A stretch of 64,000 nt of DNA from Stygiobacter sp043807765. Lineage in GTDB: Bacteria > Bacteroidota > Ignavibacteria > Ignavibacteriales > Melioribacteraceae. Positions within the stretch are counted from its first letter, which is position 1. Each line of letters starts with the position of its first letter. Under the pieces are notes generated by a model that worked only from the letters and a program-made list of their open reading frames with translations, did not search any database and was not told where the DNA came from. Below, piece by piece: positions 9,397 to 18,417 of the stretch. A program made the position numbers and the translations under genes. The stretch is from NCBI GenBank assembly GCA_043807765.1, contig JAZDFQ010000045.1, positions 124,001 through 188,000 on the forward strand, in the 5' to 3' direction.

Positions 9397-10839
9397 ATGA
9401 TCACTATTACCAACACGAATCATTGGTTAATAGAACAAGCACAATGTTCGCAAGATAGAATTGCAGTATCAACTTACACTACCACTTTATCTTACCAACA
9501 ATTTCTTAACCAAGCAATTATGACAGCAGCTTTTCTCCTCACTAAGGGAATACACAAAGGTGATAATGTTTGTATTCTCTCTTCTCATTGCTATGAATTT
9601 TGGGTAATCGTTAACGCGTTATGGTTCTTAGGCGCAGTTCCGGTTCCGTTAAGTACTCGAAACACAAAAGAGGAAATTAGCTGGCAAATAAATCATGTCG
9701 AAGCTAAACATCTAATTATATTTCATGCGCCGAGCGAAGTAAAAAACGTTAACCAAATTGTGCTCGACGATTTTGATTTTCAAACTAACTCTATAGCTGA
9801 AAGAAATATTATACTCTCTTCGTTCTACATTCTATACTCCTCACTCATACTCTTTACTTCCGGCTCAACCGGCAAGCCCAAAGCTGTTGTTCATACATTC
9901 AACAGCTTATACGAGAGTGTACGTGCAATGGACTCAATGTTTGATCTGAATAGTAGCGATAGATGGGTTGCATCTCTTCCTTTATACCATATCGGCGGAT
10001 TCTTGATTTTAGTAAGAGCACTTCTAGCCGGCTGCGACGTTGTTTTCCCGGCCTCGTTAAACCATACCGACATAGTGAACGAAGTGAAAAACAGCAATCC
10101 TTCTCACCTCTCATTGGTTTCAACTACCTTGCAGCGAATTCTGGAGGGCAAGTTTAAACCGAATACTAATTTGAAATATGTCTTCCTTGGCGGCGGTCCA
10201 TTGTCACGCCCAGCTTGTGAAGAAGCAATTGAAGCCGGGTACCCGATTGTAAAAGTTTACGGATCAACTGAAACTTGTTCCATGATAGCAGCACTTAAGC
10301 CGAATGAGATCAAACATAAACCGGATTCGGTTGGAAAAACATTATCGGAGAAGATTAATATCAAAGGAGGAAACGAAAGTCGTGAGATATTAATCTCGTC
10401 CCCTTCTTTATTCAAAGAATATTATAATGATGACCATGCTACCAAAGCAAAGATTATTGACGGTTGTTACCATACCGGCGATTTTGGTAGCATTGACGAA
10501 GATGGATTTCTTTATATCGATTCGCGACGCGAGGATATAATAATTTCCGGCGGAGAAAATGTTAGCGCTAAAGAAGTTGAATCAGAACTACTCTCTATAA
10601 ACACAATAAAAGATGTTGTTGTCTTCGGAGTGCCGGACACTACTTGGGGACAAAAAGTGTGCGCCGTAATAGTGAGCTCACAATATGATGAATCAATTCT
10701 GATTCAATCGCTAAAAGAAAAGCTTGCCGGTTATAAAATTCCAAAACAGTTTTTTAATGTAGGCGAAATCCCCCGCAATGAAATGGGAAAAGTAAAGCGC
10801 AACATGCTTATGAAGCTTCTTAACCTTGATGAAGCTTAA
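9397..10839 (+). CDS. menE: o-succinylbenzoate-CoA ligase
   Basis: ATP-dependent acyl-CoA ligase (ANL family) activating o-succinylbenzoate for MenB. It has 480 residues. The phosphate-binding loop LFTSGSTGKPKAVVH lies near residue 152, the adenine-binding motif VYGSTET near 287, and the hinge aspartate in HTGDFGSIDEDGFLYIDSRREDIIISGGENVSA splits as two motifs near 365-390. The catalytic lysine is in the terminal MGKVKRNML. Its end overlaps the convergent thioesterase gene by 20 bases. Confidence 0.93.
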   Translation: MITITNTNHWLIEQAQCSQDRIAVSTYTTTLSYQQFLNQAIMTAAFLLTKGIHKGDNVCILSSHCYEFWVIVNALWFLGAVPVPLSTRNTKEEISWQINHVEAKHLIIFHAPSEVKNVNQIVLDDFDFQTNSIAERNIILSSFYILYSSLILFTSGSTGKPKAVVHTFNSLYESVRAMDSMFDLNSSDRWVASLPLYHIGGFLILVRALLAGCDVVFPASLNHTDIVNEVKNSNPSHLSLVSTTLQRILEGKFKPNTNLKYVFLGGGPLSRPACEEAIEAGYPIVKVYGSTETCSMIAALKPNEIKHKPDSVGKTLSEKINIKGGNESREILISSPSLFKEYYNDDHATKAKIIDGCYHTGDFGSIDEDGFLYIDSRREDIIISGGENVSAKEVESELLSINTIKDVVVFGVPDTTWGQKVCAVIVSSQYDESILIQSLKEKLAGYKIPKQFFNVGEIPRNEMGKVKRNMLMKLLNLDEA

Positions 10840-11218
10840 GCTGATCTTGAAAATCTTTAGGCAGCTCAATCTTTTCAAATTTCTCTTTTAATACACACAC
10901 GTGAACGGTTTTAGCCATCGCTGTAAATTGATCATCCAGATAAAAACGATAAGTCAACTCAAACGATGAGCTCTTCAGCAAGCTTACAATAACTTCAATC
11001 TTCAATTCGTCGCCGACATGGATTGGACGCACATAGTCAGCCTCCGCATGCATAATCGGCAATATATACTCTCGGTCAAAAAAGAAATTTCTTTCCGGAG
11101 AAAGGCTTCTTAAAAAATCTTCATAGGCTGCATGAACATATTTGAAAACACTGGCGTAAAAAATTATTCCCGCCGGATCGGCATCATAGAAATAAACCTT
11201 CACTTTTGCTGAAAACAT
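10820..11218 (-). CDS. Hotdog-fold acyl-CoA thioesterase, probable DHNA-CoA hydrolase
   Basis: 4-hydroxybenzoyl-CoA thioesterase-like protein of 132 residues. The N-terminal active-site region reads YDADPAGIIFYASVF, with the family aspartate near residue 12, and HVGDELKIEV follows near the middle. Menaquinone synthesis needs a hydrolase to free DHNA from its CoA ester between MenB and MenA. This gene abuts the men operon, although on the other strand, and is the only thioesterase in it. That role is inferred from context; a general acyl-CoA thioesterase remains possible. It is convergent with menE and divergent from the YwqK-like gene. Confidence 0.8.
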   Translation of the reverse strand: MFSAKVKVYFYDADPAGIIFYASVFKYVHAAYEDFLRSLSPERNFFFDREYILPIMHAEADYVRPIHVGDELKIEVIVSLLKSSSFELTYRFYLDDQFTAMAKTVHVCVLKEKFEKIELPKDFQDQLKLHQG

Positions 11219-11310
11219 TTGCTCCTCTTATTCTTAATCCAAATTTAAACAACTCTACTCCATTTCACATTACCAATTTTGTGTTTAATTTGAACGCACA
11301 AAAATTTAGA

Positions 11311-12588
11311 ATGATGCAAAAAAAGACTACCAACATACTATTATGCGGCATTTTCATATTGCTGCCGTTTATTATTCAAGCTCAAGAGATCAAGCGTGAA
11401 TTTTATAAGAATGGGAAGGTAAAATCCGAAGGCGTTTATCTAAACGGAATCCGCGATGGTATTTACAAAGAATTTTATGAATCGGGCAAACTCTGGAAAG
11501 AGTGGAATTATATTAAAGGCAAGGAAGAAGGCCTTTCCACATGGTATTTTGAAGACGGGACAAAAAGCATGGAGTGGAATTACCGTTTTGGTAAACTTGA
11601 GGGAGTTTCAAAATGGTATTACGAATCGGGTGAGCTTTGGTCTGAACCAAACTACGTTAATAATATTCAAGAAGGATTTAGTAAAACCTATTACAAGAGT
11701 GGAAAGCTCCAAGCTATTTGGAATTATAGAAATGGAAAGCTTAATGGTCTCTCAAAAATATTCTTTGAGAATGGGAGAGTTGAAGTAGAACGGAATTATG
11801 TAGAGGATAAACTTGAGGGAATAAACAAAGTTTATTACGATTACGGTGTTCTTGCTCTTGAGGCAAAGTATTTGAATGATAAGCTTGAAGGCGAATCTTA
11901 CTTGTATTACCCCGATGGATCAATAAAAGTAATTGACATCTACAAAGGCGGGCAAATTGTTAAGCGTACGCGTTATGGACTGCAAGGTAAATTCGACAAA
12001 ATTGAAGAAAGTTTTGAAGAATTCCACGACGAGGGTACGTTCAGTAAAGAACTTCACTTTCGTGAAGGAAAACTTGAAGGAACGATTAAAGAGTTCTATC
12101 CAAGTGGATTTTTAAAATCTGTAAAAAACTATAAAGCAGATAAGCCTGAAGGCGAAGCTGTTAATTATCATGACAGTGGAACGATAGCAGAAATTGCTAA
12201 TTACAGAGAAGGTAGGAGAAACGGTTTATCAAAAATTTACGACATAGCCGGGACAAAAATAGCAGAAGAACTATATATCGATGACATCAAGGAAGGAGAA
12301 GCAAAGACATTCTTCTCCAGCGGAGAAATTGAATCAGTCGGAAATTATAAAAATAATTTACTTACCGGAACAGTTAAATGGTTTTCGAAAAGCGGCAAGC
12401 TTATTCTTGAAGAAGAATATTCAGAAGGACTGCGCAACGGTATTGCCAAATCTTATTTCGAAAATGGTCAAATCTCGGAATTCATGATTTTCAAAAATAA
12501 CTTACTCAACGGTAAATGTTTTTCATATGATGAAGCGGGCAAAGTTTTAAAAGAAGCTGTGTACAAAGATGGGGAACTTTCAAAATAA
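11311..12588 (+). CDS. Exported MORN/YwqK-like repeat protein
   Basis: The protein has 425 residues from the ATG at 11311 and begins with a signal peptide ending in IIQAQ. The rest is a run of roughly seventeen repeats of about 23 residues, each like 'GK..G.SKWYYESGEL..E.NY', the pattern of YwqK-type MORN-variant repeats (often called antitoxin-like). Such repeats form elongated beta structures in secreted or surface proteins. An earlier in-frame start at 11206 would overlap the thioesterase start and place the signal peptide 35 residues inside, so I reject it. Substrate and role are unknown. It stands between the menaquinone and sugar loci without clear membership in either. Confidence 0.8.
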   Translation: MMQKKTTNILLCGIFILLPFIIQAQEIKREFYKNGKVKSEGVYLNGIRDGIYKEFYESGKLWKEWNYIKGKEEGLSTWYFEDGTKSMEWNYRFGKLEGVSKWYYESGELWSEPNYVNNIQEGFSKTYYKSGKLQAIWNYRNGKLNGLSKIFFENGRVEVERNYVEDKLEGINKVYYDYGVLALEAKYLNDKLEGESYLYYPDGSIKVIDIYKGGQIVKRTRYGLQGKFDKIEESFEEFHDEGTFSKELHFREGKLEGTIKEFYPSGFLKSVKNYKADKPEGEAVNYHDSGTIAEIANYREGRRNGLSKIYDIAGTKIAEELYIDDIKEGEAKTFFSSGEIESVGNYKNNLLTGTVKWFSKSGKLILEEEYSEGLRNGIAKSYFENGQISEFMIFKNNLLNGKCFSYDEAGKVLKEAVYKDGELSK

Positions 12589-12716
12589 TCTTGCTGTCAG
12601 TTGGATATCTTCTATTTCAAATAACATTTCGGCTATTATTAACAATAACTTAACAGTATGAATTTCCCTTTACCGATTCAAAAAACTAAATTTGAGACCA
12701 ATAATTCCAAAGAATA

Positions 12717-13730
12717 ATGGCTTCGAAAAAAATTCTTTTCATCTGCGGCTCACTTAATCAAACATCTATGATGCATCAGATATCCCGTTTCTTTGGTGAA
12801 CACGAATGTTATTTCACTCCCTACTACTCAGACGGATTGATTAATTACGTTGTCGGCAAAGGCTATCTCAACTTTTCAATTCTAAATGGTACTTTCAGAA
12901 AAAATACCGAGAAGTATCTCCGCGAAAATAATTTGAAGATGGATTACCGTGGAGTTAGTCACAATTACGATCTCGTTTACACTTGCGCCGATTTAATCTA
13001 TCCCAAAAACATCCGCGATAAAAAAGTAATTCTTGTGCAAGAAGGAATGACCGATCCGGAAACTCTCATGTTTCACTTAGTCAAATATCTTAAGCTTCCG
13101 AGATGGCTTGCAAGTACATCAACGATGGGAATGTCCCATAGATATACTTACTTCTGTGTTGCTTCTGAAGGATATCGTGATTTTTTTATAAAGCGGAAAA
13201 ATGTTGATCCTAATAAATTAATCATTACAGGTATACCGAATTTTGATAACGTAAAACAATTCTTAAAAAACGATTTTCCACATAAGAATTTTGTTTTAGT
13301 ATGTACTTCAGATGCCCGCGAGACATATAAGATTGAAAACAGAATAAGATTCATTAAAGATTGCGTTAAGATCGCTGCCGGAAAGCAAGTGATTTTCAAA
13401 TTGCATCCGAATGAACATTTTGCACGCGCCTCTGAGGAAGTTATAACGCACGCGCCGGGTGCTTTGGTTTTAACCAGCGGCAATACTAATCATATGATTG
13501 CAAATTGCGATGTACTTATAACAAAATTCTCCTCGGTTTCATTTGTCGGTTTGGCACTTAACAAAGAAGTACATTCTTATTTTGACATAGAGGAATTAAA
13601 AAGACTGCTGCCCTGGCAAAACAATGGAACATCCGCTGAAAGAATTGCTAAAGTTGGTTTACAATTGATTGAAGCACCCTCGCGTAGGGATGAAAAGATT
13701 CACGAGAAACACGATTTGAGAACAGCATGA
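12717..13730 (+). CDS. GT-B-type glycosyl- or polyol-phosphate transferase-like protein
   Basis: A 337-residue soluble protein with a two-domain GT-B look. The N-terminal half starts with KKILFICGSLNQT. The C-terminal half has IITGIPNFDN near 175, VIFKLHPNEH near 225 and the C-terminal motif NCDVLITKFSSVSFVGLALNKEV, as seen in CDP-glycerol-transferase- and epimerase-like folds. It is the first gene of a tight sugar operon and overlaps the cytidylyltransferase by four bases. I infer that it transfers or processes the CMP-activated product of that operon. I cannot name donor or acceptor. Confidence 0.6.
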   Translation: MASKKILFICGSLNQTSMMHQISRFFGEHECYFTPYYSDGLINYVVGKGYLNFSILNGTFRKNTEKYLRENNLKMDYRGVSHNYDLVYTCADLIYPKNIRDKKVILVQEGMTDPETLMFHLVKYLKLPRWLASTSTMGMSHRYTYFCVASEGYRDFFIKRKNVDPNKLIITGIPNFDNVKQFLKNDFPHKNFVLVCTSDARETYKIENRIRFIKDCVKIAAGKQVIFKLHPNEHFARASEEVITHAPGALVLTSGNTNHMIANCDVLITKFSSVSFVGLALNKEVHSYFDIEELKRLLPWQNNGTSAERIAKVGLQLIEAPSRRDEKIHEKHDLRTA

Positions 13731-14524
13731 AAGTTGTCACAGTAATTCAAGCTAGAATGTCTTCAACGCGTTTGCCCGGTAAAATAATGCTGCCGGTAAT
13801 AGGCAAGCCTTTACTGCTTAGAATGATTGAGCGAGTTCAGAAAGCAAAGTTAATTGGTCAACTAGTAATAGCTACTTCGGTTAATTCAGACGATGATGAA
13901 ATTGAAAAGCTTTGCGCGGAAAATAATCTTGTTTGCTTTCGAGGACATTTGACTGATCTGCTGGACCGACATTATCAAGCCGGAATTAAATACAAAGCCG
14001 ATGCAGTTGTTAAAATTCCTTCCGATTGCCCGTTGATTGATCCAAACATAATTGACAAAGTAATTCATCATTACATCGACAATGAAGAACTGGATTTTGT
14101 AAGCAATTTGCATCCGGCGACTTATCCGGATGGAAATGATGTTGAGATAATGTCGTTCGCTTCATTAGAGTGTGCTTGGAAAGATGCGGTAAAAGAATAC
14201 GAACGTGAGCACACAACTCCTTTTATTTGGGAAAATGATGATGTATTCAAGATAGGAAATGTTGTTTGGGAAACCGGGTTAGATTATTCTTCCACGCACC
14301 GCTGGACAATTGACTTCCCGGAAGATTACGAATTTGTTCGGAAAATTTATGAGGAGCTGTATCCATACAATCCAAAGTTTTCTATAAAAGACATTTTGCA
14401 TCTGCTTGAACTAAAACCGGAGATAGCGGAATTAAATTCACAGTACCTTGGCAAATATTGGTATGATAATTATCTTGACGAATTAACTAACATTGACGAA
14501 TACAAAAACAAGCTAAAGAAATGA
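13727..14524 (+). CDS. SpsF-type cytidylyltransferase
   Basis: Nucleotidyltransferase of the SpsF/NeuA-like class, 265 residues. The nucleotide-binding motif VIQARMSSTRLPGKIML starts at residue 5, and the metal-binding region has IPSDCPLIDP near residue 103. Relatives activate 2-keto-3-deoxy acids or amino sugars with CTP in spore-coat or flagellin glycan pathways. It is coupled by ATGA overlaps to the genes on both sides. The sugar it activates is not evident; the presence of a NeuB-like synthase downstream favours a ulosonic acid. Confidence 0.82.
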   Translation: MKVVTVIQARMSSTRLPGKIMLPVIGKPLLLRMIERVQKAKLIGQLVIATSVNSDDDEIEKLCAENNLVCFRGHLTDLLDRHYQAGIKYKADAVVKIPSDCPLIDPNIIDKVIHHYIDNEELDFVSNLHPATYPDGNDVEIMSFASLECAWKDAVKEYEREHTTPFIWENDDVFKIGNVVWETGLDYSSTHRWTIDFPEDYEFVRKIYEELYPYNPKFSIKDILHLLELKPEIAELNSQYLGKYWYDNYLDELTNIDEYKNKLKK

Positions 14525-15378
14525 CAAAAGAAAAACTGACTGAGCTGCATGAGACGGCGTTAAAGGTTCGCGAACACATTATAAGAATGAGCGGCAACGG
14601 AGGTTGTTTTATTGGCGCATCACTATCATGCGCTGACTTAATACTATATCTCTACAAAGAATTTTTAATTGTTTCGCCTCAGAACCTAAAAGATCCAAAC
14701 CGGGACTATTTTTTCTTATCTAAAGGCCACGATGTTCCGGCATTATATGGAACTTACGTTGAGCTAGGCTGGCTGGAAGAATCTCGATTGGAAAACCATC
14801 TTAAAACAAACGACACTATTTACTGGCATCCGAACAGAAACATTCCCGGCGTAGAATTTCATTCCGGTTCGCTTGGACACAATTTATCCGTTGCTTGCGG
14901 TGTTGCTTACGACTGTAAATTAAAAAATCAAACCAACAAAATTGTTGTGGTTGTTGGTGATGGTGAGCTAAACGAAGGCTCGATGTGGGAAGCACTTCTT
15001 GTTGCATCAGCTTACAAGTTAGACAACCTTTTGATCGTCGTTGATCGAAATCAATTCCAAGCAAATATGCAGACAGAAGATTTAATACCGCTTCATCCGC
15101 TCGATAAAAAATTTGAAGCATTTGGGTGTGCTGTTGCATCTATCGACGGACACAATTTTACCGAACTCGAAAACGCTCTCGCTTCGTTTCCTTTCCAAAA
15201 AGAAAAAGTTTCGGTCATAATCGCAGATACAGTTCGCGGGAAAGGCTTGCCAAGTATAGAAAGACGAGCAGATAGATGGTTTGCAAATTTCAAGGATGAA
15301 GAAGTGGAACAACTCTTAAAAGAATTACATGGCGAGCATAAAGCTACCCTAACCTCAGAAATTATTATTGCGAGATAA
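14521..15378 (+). CDS. Transketolase, N-terminal (ThDP-binding) subunit
   Basis: First half of a split transketolase, 285 residues. It contains GGCFIGASLSCADLI near residue 22, the substrate histidine segment SKGHDVPALYGT, and the ThDP/Mg motif VVGDGELNEGSMWEA near residue 144. GKGLPSIE follows near the end. Together with the next gene it should form the heterotetrameric enzyme that moves two-carbon units between sugar phosphates. Its place inside a glycan operon between a cytidylyltransferase and an aminotransferase suggests a dedicated biosynthetic use, not the pentose phosphate pathway. Confidence 0.9.
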   Translation: MTKEKLTELHETALKVREHIIRMSGNGGCFIGASLSCADLILYLYKEFLIVSPQNLKDPNRDYFFLSKGHDVPALYGTYVELGWLEESRLENHLKTNDTIYWHPNRNIPGVEFHSGSLGHNLSVACGVAYDCKLKNQTNKIVVVVGDGELNEGSMWEALLVASAYKLDNLLIVVDRNQFQANMQTEDLIPLHPLDKKFEAFGCAVASIDGHNFTELENALASFPFQKEKVSVIIADTVRGKGLPSIERRADRWFANFKDEEVEQLLKELHGEHKATLTSEIIIAR

Positions 15379-15379
15379 C

Positions 15380-16273
15380 ATGACATACGAAGAACTTTTA
15401 TACGATTTGATTTCGCAAGATGAACGATATTTTGTTCTCACATCGGAAAACCGCGCTGCAATTAGAGATCTACCCGCAAAAATTCAGAAAAATTTTCTCG
15501 ATACCGGAATTACCGAACAGACTCAAATTGGAATGGCTACCGGTTTAGCATTACGCGGAAGAATTCCGATTACACACGCACTTGCAACATTTTTAACAAT
15601 GCGCGCTTTTGAGTTTATCCGAACCGATGTAGGAATTGCTAATCTTCCCGTAAAAATTGTTGGAGCTGTTCCCGGTTTTCTCTCTGATGGAAACGGGCCA
15701 ACTCATCAAGCTATTGAAGATGTTTCCCTTATGCGAGGTATACCGAACATGAATGTTTTTTGTCCGGCCGATGATGATGATATGTTAAGATGTTTGCCTA
15801 AAGTGTTTGCAAGCCCTTCCCCATTTTACATAAGATATAACAACACAAAACCCCTTGTTGAACACTCAGATTTTGAAATTGGAAAAGCAGAAACATTTGG
15901 CAATGGAACCGACATTGCAATACTAGTTTACGGATTCCTTTTTAACGAAGCATTCAAAGCCAAGAAACTACTCGAAGAACAAGGTAAATCCGTTAGACTG
16001 ATAAACATCCGCACACCTAAACCGATTGACGAAGAAGCTGTTTTGAAAGCCGTTAAAGAATGCCAGCAAATTGTTACTCTCGAAGATCACTTTATAACTG
16101 GCGGACTTTATAGCATAGTTAGTGAATTGTTGTTAAAAAACCGAGTGACTGCAAACGTGTTGCCAATTGCTTTGAAAACTTGGTTTAAGCCGGCTCTACT
16201 AAATGATGTTTTAGAATATGAAGGATTTACCGCGGAAAGGATTGCTCAAAAAATAATAGATAAAATTTCTTAG
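15380..16273 (+). CDS. Transketolase, C-terminal subunit
   Basis: Second half of the split transketolase, 297 residues from the ATG at 15380, one base after the stop of the first half. A TTG at 15368 is possible but overlaps. It has the pyrimidine-binding domain with the catalytic glutamate in DTGITEQTQIGMATGLALRG near residue 48 and the family segment GPTHQAIEDVSLMRGIPNM near residue 115. The C-terminal domain has VTLEDHFITGGLYS. The same split appears in secondary-metabolite and surface-sugar clusters. Confidence 0.9.
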   Translation: MTYEELLYDLISQDERYFVLTSENRAAIRDLPAKIQKNFLDTGITEQTQIGMATGLALRGRIPITHALATFLTMRAFEFIRTDVGIANLPVKIVGAVPGFLSDGNGPTHQAIEDVSLMRGIPNMNVFCPADDDDMLRCLPKVFASPSPFYIRYNNTKPLVEHSDFEIGKAETFGNGTDIAILVYGFLFNEAFKAKKLLEEQGKSVRLINIRTPKPIDEEAVLKAVKECQQIVTLEDHFITGGLYSIVSELLLKNRVTANVLPIALKTWFKPALLNDVLEYEGFTAERIAQKIIDKIS

Positions 16274-16288
16274 TGAACTTTGCATAAC

Positions 16289-16352
16289 CTTTGTGCTCTT
16301 TGCGGTTTTCTTTTACCACAAAGATCGCAATGAAGTCTCAAAGAACACAAAG
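16289..16352. repeat. Imperfect palindrome between operon parts
   Basis: CTTTGTGCTCTTTG (16289-16302) is matched by CAAAGAACACAAAG (16339-16352) on the other side of a 36-base loop, 13 of 14 pairing. It lies in the only longer gap of the sugar operon before the aminotransferase. It has no T-tract, so it is a dispersed repeat or a messenger stem rather than a standard terminator. Confidence 0.6.
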
Positions 16353-16369
16353 AAAAACTGGAGAAAAAA

Positions 16370-17707
16370 ATGCCAAACAAAATTTCATTAACTAACGATT
16401 TTCCATCCATCCAAAAATCAAACGAACTTTACAATAGAGCAGTTGGATTAATTCCTTCTGTGACTCAAACCCTTGCTAAAGGTCCCACACAATGGGTAAA
16501 TGGTGTTGCACCTAAGTATTTAGTAAAAGGGAAAGGCTCTCACGTTTGGGATGCTGACGGCAACGAATACATCGATTACATGATGGGCGTTGGACCTCTT
16601 TCGCTTGGTTACGCTTATCCCAAAATTGACGAAGCAATTAAAAAACAGCTCGAAGATGGAATTACTTTTTCGATGATGCATCCTTTGGAGGTTGAAGTTG
16701 CAGAACTAATTCGAGAGATAATTCCAAACGCAGAAGCTGTTCGTTACAGTAAAACCGGTGCCGATGCTACAAGCGCTGCCGTTCGTCTTGCTCGTGCTTA
16801 CACCGGAAAAGATAAAATCCTCTGCTGCGGATATCACGGCTGGCATGATTGGTACATTGCTGTCACCGCACGCAATCATGGTATTCCTGAAGTAGTGCAG
16901 GCAAACTCATTCACATTCAACTATAACGATATTGATTCACTTAAGAACTCTATTGATGAAAATACTGCCGCTGTAATTTTGGAACCGGTAGTATTTAACG
17001 AGCCTAAAGACAACTTTCTGCACAAGGTTGCTGAACTCTGCAAAGAAAAAAATGTGATTTTGATTTTTGATGAAATGTGGACTGGCTTTAGAATGGCACT
17101 CGGAGGTGCGCAAGAGTATTTCGGAATTAAAGCCGATCTTGCAACTTACTCTAAAGCAGTTGCTAATGGAATGCCGATTTCTATTCTCGCCGGTAGAAAA
17201 GATATAATGCAGCTCGCAGACGAAGACATTTTCTTTTATACAACATTTGGCGGCGAGGCACTTTCACTTGCAGCGACTAAAGCTACAATCGAAGAACTGA
17301 AAGAGAAAAACGTTCCTAAATTTTTGGATGAACAAGGGGCTAAACTAAAGAACGGTTATAATTCAATCGCACAAAAGCTTGGATTAGACTTCACAAGAGC
17401 AATCGGCTACAACTGGCGCTCAATGGCAACTTTTGATGAGAAAGCCGGCGATCCGCTTCTTCAAAAATCTTTGATGCAGCAAGAAATGATTAAACGCGGT
17501 GTGCTTTGGCAAGGATTTTTTAATATGTCTTATTCCCACAGCAACGAAGACGTTGAGTATACACTGAAGGCTTTGGAAGAATCATTATCGGCTTTGAAAC
17601 AAGCCGTTGAATCAAACAATTTGAAAACTATGCTCAAAGGTGAACCGGTTCAGCCGGTGTTTCGTAAAGTTGATAATTTTAATATGAAACCGGTGAAAAA
17701 GCCTTAG
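16370..17707 (+). CDS. Class III aminotransferase, glutamate-1-semialdehyde aminomutase-like
   Basis: PLP-dependent fold-type I enzyme of 445 residues. GADATSAAVRLARAYTG lies near residue 139, the PLP-holding aspartate in LIFDEMWTGFR near 229, and the Schiff-base lysine in YSKAVANGMPIS near residue 263. A ribosome site (GGAG) precedes the ATG. True HemL is usually near 430 residues and stands in heme loci. Here the neighbours are transketolase, SDR, NeuB-like and SpsF genes, so I infer a keto-sugar aminotransferase that adds an amino group during sugar synthesis. Confidence 0.82.
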   Translation: MPNKISLTNDFPSIQKSNELYNRAVGLIPSVTQTLAKGPTQWVNGVAPKYLVKGKGSHVWDADGNEYIDYMMGVGPLSLGYAYPKIDEAIKKQLEDGITFSMMHPLEVEVAELIREIIPNAEAVRYSKTGADATSAAVRLARAYTGKDKILCCGYHGWHDWYIAVTARNHGIPEVVQANSFTFNYNDIDSLKNSIDENTAAVILEPVVFNEPKDNFLHKVAELCKEKNVILIFDEMWTGFRMALGGAQEYFGIKADLATYSKAVANGMPISILAGRKDIMQLADEDIFFYTTFGGEALSLAATKATIEELKEKNVPKFLDEQGAKLKNGYNSIAQKLGLDFTRAIGYNWRSMATFDEKAGDPLLQKSLMQQEMIKRGVLWQGFFNMSYSHSNEDVEYTLKALEESLSALKQAVESNNLKTMLKGEPVQPVFRKVDNFNMKPVKKP

Positions 17708-17787
17708 GTTTTATTACATAGTTATTTAACTTATAATCAGATATTTTTATTGCGTAAATATTATAGCATTAACTAGCAGAGAATCGG

Positions 17788-18372
17788 TTGAAAATCTTAA
17801 GTCTATTTTTAGTGTTGATTGTTTCATTCATTTCCCAGAATACATTCGCTCAAGATAAAACGACAGAGAAAAAAATTACAATTGATTCCAAGGGAAACAA
17901 GGATACGACAGAGGCAGTAATCATTTCGAAAGTTGAAGATATAACCCCAAGATCGAATATGTTAATTATTAATCCACTAAAGTTTTTTCTGTTTTATAAT
18001 TTGAGCTATTATCGTAAAATCGACAACTCAATTGTACTTGGCGGTGGCTTCCAAATTCCAACAATTAAAGGCATTAATGGATTTGGCTTCAATGCAGAAG
18101 TTAGAATTCATCCATCTCAAAAAGCGTTGCGCGGTTTCTATATCGCACCAAATATTTCTTACAACAATCTTACTACCAGCGGTGCCAATTCCGACGCAAA
18201 CGCCTTTTCTATTGGTGCTTTAGTTGGATGGCAATGGTTTCCGGGAGATGAATTCGCCATGGGATTAGGAATTGGAATCGATCATTATTTTCTATCGAAT
18301 TCCAAAGATGTGTTTGATTCTTATGACGGAAATGCCCCCGCAATAAGATTTGATATTGGCTACGCATGGTAA
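17788..18372 (+). CDS. Small outer membrane beta-barrel-like protein
   Basis: A 194-residue exported protein starting at a TTG, with a signal peptide (KILSLFLVLIVSFISQ, cut near FAQD). The mature part has alternating hydrophobic stretches and glycine-rich turns (VLGGGFQIP, FGFNAEVRIHP, FSIGALVGWQWFPGDEFAMG), as in small porin-like barrels, and ends in an aromatic residue. It lies inside the sugar operon between the aminotransferase and the SDR gene. Its role there is unknown; it could be a bystander. Confidence 0.6.
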   Translation: MKILSLFLVLIVSFISQNTFAQDKTTEKKITIDSKGNKDTTEAVIISKVEDITPRSNMLIINPLKFFLFYNLSYYRKIDNSIVLGGGFQIPTIKGINGFGFNAEVRIHPSQKALRGFYIAPNISYNNLTTSGANSDANAFSIGALVGWQWFPGDEFAMGLGIGIDHYFLSNSKDVFDSYDGNAPAIRFDIGYAW

Positions 18373-18417
18373 TTTTGAGCAAACTAATTAGCTTCTCAAT
18401 TATAACTTTTCATTAAT

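Noticed and set aside
10060..10110. AGTGAACGAAGTGAAAAAC-like words resembling the dispersed repeat family
   Set aside because: They lie in an intact, conserved part of menE, and the other repeat words are missing.
17788..18372. Reading the barrel gene as a required enzyme of the sugar pathway
   Set aside because: It is exported and has no enzymatic motif.
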